Shown here: positions 14,500-20,149 of the stretch, one piece after another
Layout of the letters: every line of letters starts with the position of its first letter
Position numbering within the stretch: position 1 is the first letter of the stretch
Origin: Chloroflexota bacterium
Lineage (GTDB): Bacteria; Chloroflexota; Chloroflexia; JAMDCE01
NCBI GenBank assembly: GCA_023489135.1
Contig: JAMDCE010000364.1
Location: forward strand, 1-20,149
Length of the DNA: 20,149 bases
Direction of reading: 5' to 3'
Notes under the pieces: generated by a model
What the model saw: only the letters and a program-made list of their open reading frames with translations
What the model was told of the DNA's origin: nothing
Database searches by the model: none
Position numbers and translations under genes: made by a program

Positions 14500-15129
14500 T
14501 CACCTCCGTATGCGAGGTATCCACCCCGGCACGCGGCCGCGGTATTCCTCCCACTGCTGGCCGAACTGAGCAGCCAGCACCTCCTCTTCTCGGCGGCTTC
14601 GTAGAACGAGATCGGGAATCTGTAGGGCCACGAGCGCGGTCGCCCAGGTGCGATAGATCAGAAGCGCCCCAAGCTCGGCCAGCGCCCCTCCCAGGTACAT
14701 CGGGTGACGCACCAGGGCAAAGGGCCCAGAGGTGACCAGCCGGTGCTCGGCATAGAGCTGCGCCCCAAACGCGCTGGAGACGTTGTACATCTCGCCCAGG
14801 GCTGACCGCCCCCAGAACATGATGGCCAGGCCGGGGAAGTACAGTAGCGCGCCCACGACCAGCGCCAGGGCGCGTAGTGGCGAGGAGAGCGGCCTGCGGA
14901 TTGGCCGCCACAGCAAGCGCAGCAGCCCAAGGCCGAGAATCGTGCCGGGTACGTAGAACCACCAGGCTCCCCTGGCATATCCACGGACGAACCCTGGCAC
15001 CGGTCCGGACACCCGCCCCATAGGCCGGCGCCACCCTCGCGCCAGGCGCTGGAACGTGCCAACCACGAACACCGCCGCCCCAAGCCCGCCGGCCAAACGC
15101 ACCAGTCTCTCGACCGTATCCAGCCTCAT
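14500..15129 (-). CDS. Isoprenylcysteine carboxyl methyltransferase-like membrane protein
   Basis: The 209-residue membrane protein has four or five hydrophobic segments and the conserved C-terminal block of the ICMT/PEMT superfamily: LVTSGPFALVRHPMYLGGAL (the RHPxY motif that contacts S-adenosylmethionine) and EEEVLAAQFGQQWEEYRGRV followed by PGWIPRIRR. Bacterial members methylate lipids or small isoprenoid-like substrates; the substrate here is unknown. I choose ATG 15129 because GGGAGA lies about 6 bases upstream; a GTG at 15156 would extend the N-terminus by nine residues without support. A TACAAT hexamer at 15186-15181 may be its -10 element, but the matching -35 is poor. The small membrane protein gene follows downstream. 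Confidence 0.85.
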   Translation of the reverse strand: MRLDTVERLVRLAGGLGAAVFVVGTFQRLARGWRRPMGRVSGPVPGFVRGYARGAWWFYVPGTILGLGLLRLLWRPIRRPLSSPLRALALVVGALLYFPGLAIMFWGRSALGEMYNVSSAFGAQLYAEHRLVTSGPFALVRHPMYLGGALAELGALLIYRTWATALVALQIPDLVLRSRREEEVLAAQFGQQWEEYRGRVPGWIPRIRR

Positions 15130-15220
15130 ACCTGCTCTCCCTTCTTCACGTATCACAGCTAGTCACCGCCACCGTAACGCATTGTAGCACAGCGTGGCCT
15201 GGCGAGGAACCGATCGTCCC

Positions 15221-15371
15221 AGGGATGGTTCACCAGACCGGGGAGATAGGGTAGCAGCCTGCGCTGGCGTCGTGCGCATCGTGGATCTGGATCGCCCCGT
15301 CGGTAGAGACGCAGCATGCTGCGTCTCAAGCGCCCGAGAGCGGAATACTACTCGAATCGTGAACCATCCCT
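15221..15371. repeat. 13-bp inverted repeats enclosing a 22-bp palindrome (REP- or MITE-like)
   Basis: AGGGATGGTTCAC at 15221-15233 is the exact reverse complement of 15359-15371. Inside lies a perfect 22-bp palindrome at 15306-15327 (half-site GAGACGCAGCA). The 151-bp unit has no coding sense. Similar GTAGAGACG...CGTCTC palindromes are, from memory, dispersed repeats in several bacterial genomes. I cannot test copy number from one window. Confidence 0.75.
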
Positions 15372-15454
15372 CATCCAAGCGCAAATGGTGCGATCCTTGC
15401 GGCAAACAACCGAAAGCGAAAGTTCTTCACGCGCCGCGTTTTCGAGGGATACAG

Positions 15455-15619
15455 ATGACCAAGAAAGCTGCCAGGATTCCCATCGTGCTCGCCTACACCG
15501 TCTGTCGGGCTCGCAACTACCCCACCGAAAAGAACGTGAAGCTCCACCCCGCCAGGCTGGCGCTCAACAAGTACAGCCCCACCTGTCGAACGGTTACCGA
15601 GCACCGCGAAGTTCGCTAG
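15455..15619 (+). CDS. rpmG: Ribosomal protein bL33 (L33) with partial zinc ribbon
   Basis: The 54-residue product has the size and sequence of bL33, a large-subunit ribosomal protein: MTKKAARIPIVLAYTVCRAR, NYPTEKNVKLHPARLALNKY and SPTCRTVTEHREVR. These line up with the usual CxxC...RNYxTxKN...PxRLxLxKYCPxCxxHTxHRE pattern. GAGGGA precedes the ATG at 15455 by five bases. Two of the four zinc-ligand cysteines are replaced: the first of CxxC is Tyr and the first of the second pair is Ser, leaving C17 and C44. It may be a zinc-independent paralog, or a copy losing function. The normally adjacent L28 gene is not intact; the in-frame upstream KWCDPCGKQPKAKVLHAPR faintly recalls the L28 N-terminus. 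Confidence 0.82.
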   Translation: MTKKAARIPIVLAYTVCRARNYPTEKNVKLHPARLALNKYSPTCRTVTEHREVR

Positions 15620-15747
15620 CAGGGCCTTTTCCAAACCCCCTGCCGACTCCAGTCTTGCACCACCACGTGGTCGACCGTCCCCCGTAGGGGGTGAGGGGCG
15701 ATCTCGCCAAAGAATAACGTCTCCGTGGGCAGCAACAACGTTCTACC

Positions 15748-15775
15748 TTGCTCTTCCTACAAGACCTGGTATATT
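15748..15775 (+). promoter_or_regulatory. Probable promoter of the toxin-antitoxin pair
   Basis: TTGCTC at 15748-15753 and TATATT at 15770-15775 are spaced by 16 bp, 44 bp before the antitoxin start. The -35 matches TTGACA only at the first three and fifth positions, so the call is moderate. Confidence 0.5.
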
Positions 15776-15819
15776 ATGCCAAGGAAACGGCTGGATGCGC
15801 TCCTCATTAGGCGCTCAAG

Positions 15820-16038
15820 ATGTCCGACCAGGAGTTTCTGAAAGAAGCGCGCATCCTGCTTGCGGCCAAGCTCTACGAGCTCGGCAAAATATCGCTGGGT
15901 ATCGCTGCCGAGATAGCGGGCACAGACCGTGTCACTTTCATTGGCCTGCTCGGGCGCTACGGTGCCCCCGCGATCAACCTGCAGGACGAAGAGGTCACGC
16001 GGGAGATCGAGGAGGCCAGGAAGTTGGCCGGCCAATGA
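15820..16038 (+). CDS. UPF0175-family antitoxin
   Basis: The 72-residue protein has the UPF0175 signature: LAAKLYELGKISLGIAAEIA followed by GTDRVTFIGLLGRYGAP, a small helix-turn-helix DNA-binding fold. A stop just upstream in frame fixes ATG 15820 as the start, so it is slightly shorter than usual at the N-terminus. Its TGA overlaps the ATG of the toxin gene by ATGA at 16035-16038. The pair is expected to be translationally coupled, with this protein neutralising the toxin and repressing the shared promoter; that is inference from the family arrangement. Confidence 0.85.
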   Translation: MSDQEFLKEARILLAAKLYELGKISLGIAAEIAGTDRVTFIGLLGRYGAPAINLQDEEVTREIEEARKLAGQ

Positions 16039-16520
16039 CTCGGCGCATAACCAACGCCTCTCCGCTGATCTTCCTGTCAAAGCTCGGCAGGCTTCCTCTG
16101 CTGCAGTTGGGGGTACAGGAGGTCCTGGTGCCCGCCGAGGTGCTATCGGAAGTGCGGGCCAAGCCCGACGCTGGGGCGCAGCAGTTGGCAGCGCACTTGG
16201 GCAACTGGCTGCTCGAGTGTCCGATCACCAGGCCCGAGTTCCTTCGCTTGCTTCCAGACCTGGGAAGGGGGGAGAAGGAGGTCATCGCCCAAGCGCTGCA
16301 AGAAGGGATTGCCAGCGTGGCCACGGATGACCTGGATGCCCGGCGCACCGCCCACCGAATGGGACTGGAGCCAGTCGGCACGGTTGGGCTCCTGCTCGCG
16401 GCCAAGAAGCGCGGCCTGCTGACCTCTCTGAAGGAAGAACTGGCGCGACTGGCCGACCCGGGCTTCCGAGTCTCTGATGCCCTTTCCACGCAGGCCCTGC
16501 GCGAGGCCGGCGAGGAATAG
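16035..16520 (+). CDS. DUF3368-family PIN-like toxin
   Basis: The 161-residue protein starts ITNASPLIFLSKLGRLPLLQ, the NxSPLIxLxK motif typical of DUF3368, followed by VLVPAEVLSEV, DLGRGEKEVIAQALQEG and ATDDLDARRTAHRMG, and ends with EPVGTVGLLLAAKKRGLL. These are the acidic-residue blocks of PIN-domain ribonucleases. ATG 16035 overlaps the antitoxin stop, and an in-frame extension to 15795 is an artefact reading through the antitoxin. It forms a classic two-gene toxin-antitoxin pair with UPF0175. RNA cleavage is expected from family knowledge; the target is unknown. Confidence 0.87.
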   Translation: MTRRITNASPLIFLSKLGRLPLLQLGVQEVLVPAEVLSEVRAKPDAGAQQLAAHLGNWLLECPITRPEFLRLLPDLGRGEKEVIAQALQEGIASVATDDLDARRTAHRMGLEPVGTVGLLLAAKKRGLLTSLKEELARLADPGFRVSDALSTQALREAGEE

Positions 16521-17048
16521 TGTCAGCCTAGTTCTCCTCTAACCCCACCTCCAGAAAAAACGGCTCTGCCGCGGTAAATTGCTTGCTTCTTGAATGAGGG
16601 TCCGCTCTCCATCAACATCGCCCTCGCCGTTATGGCGCCCGTGCTTGCCCTGGCGGCGGTCGGATTCGTGAGCATTCGCCACGCATCGAGTTAAGGGTGG
16701 CCACAGCCCCACCGGAGCGCCGATCGAGCCATTTCCAAGTTGCACCCGCGGAACAGACCAAACCACAATGCCAATGGTTCCCCCCATCCGCTGCCTCCTG
16801 GCACGAAAATTGCAGCAAGTAGGCCGGGTAGGCCTTGGATGGAACACGCCGCAAGCCATCCAGCAGGGCCCGCCGGAGTGGTTTTCCGCACCTTTCATCA
16901 ATGTTCAGGATCCCGGCAGAGCGTAGGGTTTGACGATGGGCAGCAATTTCGTTTCCGCGGCTGCGTTTCTTTCGGACACCTATCCTTTCCCCAGATCAGG
17001 AGCCCAACAGGCTCTTTCCACACAGACCATAAATAAGGAGGTTGACAA
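16521..17048. other. Long gene-poor stretch upstream of the oxidase gene
   Basis: No complete gene is supported. At 16590-16694 the plus strand can be read as NEGPLSINIALAVMAPVLAL followed by AAVGFVSIRHASS and a stop. This is one hydrophobic span like the last helix of a permease, so it may be a gene relic. Minus-strand frames here lack motifs. The last ~100 bases should hold the oxidase promoter, but I found no convincing -35/-10 pair. Confidence 0.4.
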
Positions 17049-19064
17049 TTGAGCAAAATCACGAGACGAGAGCTGCTCAAGCTTGGAGGTATGGCTCTCG
17101 TTGTGACAGCGCTCCCCGAGTTCCCCCAGTTCGCCACGGGCGGAGGACCGCGGGTATGGGCCGCCATACCCGGGGGCACCTTAGACCCCACGCTCATCCC
17201 AAAGTACGCTCAGCCATTGGTGATCCCGCCGGCCATGCCGGCGGCCGCTACCGGCGGAATCGACCTGTACCAGATCGCGGTAAGGCAGTTCAAAGGTCAG
17301 ATCCTGCCGCCAGGCTTCCCCCCCACCACCGTCTGGAGCTACGGCTCCATTCTCCATCCCAGTACGTTCCACTACCCGGCCTTCACCATAGAAGCCCGTC
17401 ATAACAAGCCGGTGGTGGTCAACTGGATCAACGATCTCAAGGATCAGGCCACCGGCCGCTTCCTGCCCCATATCCTCCCGGTGGACCCGACGCTGCACTG
17501 GGCCAACCCACCCGGTGGCAACAACGGCCGGGACAAGCGCCCGAAGTTCACTACCACCCCGGGGCCCTACACCGGTCCGGTTCCCTTAATCACTCACTTG
17601 CACGGCGGGCACAGCGCTCAGGAGTTCGACGGACACCCCGAGGCCTGGTATCTGCCTGCTGCCAACAACATCCCTGCCGGCTATGCCACCACCGGAACGT
17701 ATCACGACATCTTCAGGGAGTCACGCACCAACCCCTTGCGCCGGTGGTGGCAGCGCGGAGCGGCGGCCTTCAGGTACGACAACGACCAGCGGGCGGCGAC
17801 GTTGTGGTACCACGACCATTCGCTGGGCATGACGCGCCTGAACGTCTACGCCGGGCCCGCTGGCTTCTACCTGCTGCGCGGCGGCCCCGATGACTTGCAT
17901 GACCACAAGCTACCCGGCCCTGCTCCGAGTAGAGGAGACCCCCCCGGGATCAAGTACTACGAGATCCCGATCGTCATCCAGGACCGCTCTTTCAACGCCG
18001 ACGGCTCGCTCTTCTATCCCAACACTCGCCAGTTCTTCGACGGGTTCGCCGGGCCATACGTCCCAGGCAGCGACGTGCCGCCGGTCTGGAACCCCGAATT
18101 CTTCGGCAACACCATGGTGGTCAACGGCCTGACCTGGCCTTTCCTGGAGGTCGAACAGCGCCGCTACCGCTTCCGCTTCCTGAATGGCTGCAACTCCCGG
18201 TTCCTCATCCTCAAGAACGACAACGGCCTGCCCTTCTGGCAGATCGGAACCGAGGGAGGCTTCCTGCCGGCGCCGGTACAGCTAACCCAGCTGCTACTCG
18301 GCAACGCCGAGCGAGCCGACTGCATCGTGGACTTCACGAACGTCCCGGTAGGCACCACCATTACCCTTCTCAACCTCGGCCCTGACGAGCCGTTCGGCGG
18401 CGGCGCGCCGAACGTCGACTTCGCTGCGGCCGATCCCGCTACCACCGGCCAGGTGATGCAGTTCCGAGTGAAGGCCGCTACTTCCAGGGACACCAGCACC
18501 CCTCCCGATAAGCTGGTGCTCCCCAGGTTCAGACCGCTCGGCAACGCCACCAACACCCGCCAGGTATCCCTAAACGAGGCGGTCTCGGCGGTCTTACCCG
18601 ACACTGGGCCAACTGAGGCGCTGCTCGGCACCGTCGGCAACGGAATCGGGGTCCCCAAGGCGTGGATGGACCGCATCACAGAGAACCCGGCCCTCGGGGC
18701 CACGGAGGTCTGGGAGATCCACAACTTCACCGAGGATGCCCATCCCATCCATATCCACGAGATCACGTTCCAGGTCGTCAACCGCCAGCCCTTCGGCAAC
18801 CCTAATGTCCGGCTGCCGGAAAGCTGGGAATCGGGCTACAAGGACACCGTGATAGCCTACCCGGGCCAGATCACCAGGATCAAGGCCAGGTTCGACCGTC
18901 CCGGTCTGTTCGTCTGGCACTGCCACATCGTCGAGCATGAAGACAACGAAATGATGCGGCCCTACCGCATCGGCAAGCCAGGAGACCATGAAACGGGGGG
19001 CCACAACGGATCCGGCGACCGTGGAGACGACCAAAAGGAGGAGCTGAAGAGATTGGATCGCTAG
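17049..19064 (+). CDS. Tat-exported multicopper oxidase, CotA/laccase-like
   Basis: The 671-residue protein starts at TTG 17049 behind a perfect AAGGAGG. Its N-terminus SKITRRELLKLGGMALVVTA is a twin-arginine signal, so it is exported folded. The four copper-binding motifs are complete: THLHGGHS (H183, H185), WYHDHSLGM (H255, H257), HPIHIHEITF (H565, H568, H570) and WHCHIVEHEDNEMM (H624, C625, H626, H630 and axial Met635). The HxHGG form and three-cupredoxin length fit CotA, bilirubin oxidase and related Mn- or phenol-oxidising laccases. It would oxidise substrates outside the membrane and reduce O2 to water; the natural substrate is unknown. After the last motif comes a charged tail rich in His, Gly, Asp and Glu (about 30 residues). 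It appears to be a single-gene unit ending near the hairpin at 19213-19242. Confidence 0.93.
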   Translation: MSKITRRELLKLGGMALVVTALPEFPQFATGGGPRVWAAIPGGTLDPTLIPKYAQPLVIPPAMPAAATGGIDLYQIAVRQFKGQILPPGFPPTTVWSYGSILHPSTFHYPAFTIEARHNKPVVVNWINDLKDQATGRFLPHILPVDPTLHWANPPGGNNGRDKRPKFTTTPGPYTGPVPLITHLHGGHSAQEFDGHPEAWYLPAANNIPAGYATTGTYHDIFRESRTNPLRRWWQRGAAAFRYDNDQRAATLWYHDHSLGMTRLNVYAGPAGFYLLRGGPDDLHDHKLPGPAPSRGDPPGIKYYEIPIVIQDRSFNADGSLFYPNTRQFFDGFAGPYVPGSDVPPVWNPEFFGNTMVVNGLTWPFLEVEQRRYRFRFLNGCNSRFLILKNDNGLPFWQIGTEGGFLPAPVQLTQLLLGNAERADCIVDFTNVPVGTTITLLNLGPDEPFGGGAPNVDFAAADPATTGQVMQFRVKAATSRDTSTPPDKLVLPRFRPLGNATNTRQVSLNEAVSAVLPDTGPTEALLGTVGNGIGVPKAWMDRITENPALGATEVWEIHNFTEDAHPIHIHEITFQVVNRQPFGNPNVRLPESWESGYKDTVIAYPGQITRIKARFDRPGLFVWHCHIVEHEDNEMMRPYRIGKPGDHETGGHNGSGDRGDDQKEELKRLDR

Positions 19065-19380
19065 CCCTTTGCCGCCAAAACCGCGTCAAGGGCCGACCTG
19101 TTGAATCGAGTTGAATCACACTTGCCGGGGAAAGAGAAAGTCCACCTATCGACGTAGAACCGTGCGCGCAGAACACTAAATGTGCGGTTAGTCCACTCGA
19201 CCAGCCACCACGAGAAGAAGGGCCGGCCTCGGCCCTTCTTCTAAACTGCTTATGCCATTTGGCGGTGGATCCGCCCTATAATAGCGCTTCGCGTCTTCGC
19301 GTGAGGCCCCAGTCTAATATAGGGCTGAGCCACGCACATTCAGTATTAGCGGTACTTCTCGCACCCGGCGTGCCGCCGGC
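19065..19380. other. Intergenic region between convergent oxidase and ABC-transporter genes
   Basis: The gap holds one strong hairpin at 19213-19242 and no plausible gene. Near 19288 there is a short tandem CTTCGCGT repeat, and at 19261-19275 a weak GGCGG/CCGCC stem; neither is assigned a role. Confidence 0.5.
19213..19242. terminator. Strong hairpin, probable bidirectional terminator
   Basis: AGAAGAAGGGCCG (19213-19225) pairs perfectly with 19230-19242 around the loop GCCT. The arms end in CTTCTTCT or its complement, giving a pyrimidine-rich 3' side on both strands, though there is no pure T-run. It lies between convergent genes, where a shared terminator is expected. Confidence 0.6.
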
Positions 19381-20149
19381 CTACTGCTTGCCCAGCTTCT
19401 GCGCGGCAAAGTCCGCGTAGGATTGGTCCCACACTTCGTCGAACGTCTTTTTCCCCTGGTAGTAGCGCTTGTCCACAAACCACTTATACTGAGCATCCAT
19501 GCTCGGCCTATCGGGCAGACCGTTCGGGTCTATGTACGGCATCTCCATAACGTCGTAGAGCTTGGGATCCTTGACGGTAGTGTACTTCACCAACATGTTC
19601 ACGATGTCGCTCCGTCCTTCCTTGGTCTGGGAGAAAGCCTTCGCGTAATCGCGCACGCCCTTGAGATAGGCGACCATGAATCGCTGGCCCAGGTCCTTGT
19701 TTTTCACCAGAGCGGCGCCGTAGAAGATGCACGAGTTCGAAGCCCGGCCCGAGAAAAAGTGGCTGCTGGGAATCCATTTCACGGCGAAACCGCTCCCCAC
19801 GGCCCTCGCCACCAGCGGTTCCACCGCAAAGGATGCGGCGATGGCTTTGTTGGCAAAGGCGGCCGGCTGGTCCGCGAAGGGCACCACCGACATCTCGAAG
19901 TCCTTGGACGCCAGCTTCCCTTCCTCGGCCATCAGCTCCACGGTCTGCTCGCCGAGGCTGGCCGTGGAGGGAATGGCCGCCTTCATCCCTTTCAGGTCCG
20001 CCGCCGTCTTCACCTGCCCGGAGTCGGCCAGGTCCTTGCGCAAGAGAAGCCACGAATACTCGAAATCGGGCAGGGAAGTGCCCTTGTCGGCCACCAGCTT
20101 GATATCCACTCCCCGATCGGCAGCGGCCAGTATCGCCGCGCTCATCGGC
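19381..20149 (-). CDS. ABC transporter substrate-binding protein, NitT/TauT (SsuA/NMT1-like), partial
   Basis: The minus-strand frame is open to the window edge, so the N-terminus with the signal sequence is missing; the first complete codons read PMSAAILAAADRGVDIKLVA. The visible 255 residues are the second half of a type-2 periplasmic binding protein: LLLRKDLADSGQVKTAADLK, GMKAAIPSTASLGEQTVEL, the AIAASFAVEPLVARAV hinge region and FMVAYLKGVRDYAKAFSQ, ending DFAAQKLGKQ. Such proteins deliver nitrate, sulfonates, taurine, pyrimidine precursors or similar small molecules to an ABC permease; the ligand cannot be told. Transport partners would lie outside the window or further downstream. The stop is 104 bp after the edge of the previous gap's terminator hairpin region on the opposite side. 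Confidence 0.85.
   Translation of the reverse strand, partial: PMSAAILAAADRGVDIKLVADKGTSLPDFEYSWLLLRKDLADSGQVKTAADLKGMKAAIPSTASLGEQTVELMAEEGKLASKDFEMSVVPFADQPAAFANKAIAASFAVEPLVARAVGSGFAVKWIPSSHFFSGRASNSCIFYGAALVKNKDLGQRFMVAYLKGVRDYAKAFSQTKEGRSDIVNMLVKYTTVKDPKLYDVMEMPYIDPNGLPDRPSMDAQYKWFVDKRYYQGKKTFDEVWDQSYADFAAQKLGKQ

Noticed and set aside
14426..15034. Long in-frame N-terminal extension of the small membrane protein
   Set aside because: It overlaps the methyltransferase gene in another frame and has Arg/Gly-rich out-of-frame composition; TTG 14425 has the ribosome site.
15795..16034. Extension of the toxin frame to an upstream ATG
   Set aside because: It reads through the antitoxin gene in the wrong frame; the ATGA overlap at 16035 is the normal start.
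16550..16575. Minus-strand hairpin followed by six T
   Set aside because: The stem is only 4 bp and no minus-strand gene ends there.

Overview
The window reads as a piece of a bacterial chromosome of moderately high GC, most plausibly from the Chloroflexota. That assignment is inference. It rests on a secreted right-handed beta-helix protein with a choice-of-anchor Q-like end and a terminal YLP motif, on an UPF0175/DUF3368 toxin-antitoxin pair, and on the overall gene style. No rRNA or tRNA is visible that would settle it.

Positions 1-6243 are an accessory region. It opens with an IS1182-family transposase remnant whose catalytic centre is deleted and with the last codons of an IS3-family transposase followed by a perfect 19-bp inverted repeat. 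Next come four same-strand cargo genes: a uracil-DNA-glycosylase-superfamily protein, a 635-residue protein with two separate PD-(D/E)XK-like nuclease signatures, and two small unrecognised proteins. An IS630-family element with TA target duplication has landed between the nuclease and the small genes. Removing it on paper leaves only 38 bp between them, so the four genes look like one former operon. This is the best candidate for an undescribed DNA-targeting (possibly defence) system.

Positions 6471-12568 are an ion-homeostasis block of two convergent units. On the plus strand, a P-type ATPase resembling the Na,K-ATPase (P2C) class is followed at very short spacing by two stand-alone TrkA/RCK-type regulators. 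On the minus strand, a CPA2-type cation/proton antiporter and a UspA protein lie downstream of a good sigma70 promoter, a fluoride (crcB-type) riboswitch aptamer and an overlapping intrinsic terminator. The antiporter, and probably UspA, should therefore be induced by fluoride.

Positions 12684-15129 hold, on the minus strand, the beta-helix protein with its own promoter, a 60-residue membrane protein and an isoprenylcysteine-methyltransferase-like membrane enzyme. Positions 15130-16520 hold a palindrome-bearing repeat region, a small ribosomal protein L33 gene that has lost half of its zinc-binding cysteines, and the toxin-antitoxin pair. Positions 16521-19064 hold a gene-poor stretch and a Tat-exported CotA-like multicopper oxidase ending near a strong hairpin. 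The window ends inside a minus-strand gene for a NitT/TauT-type ABC transporter binding protein.
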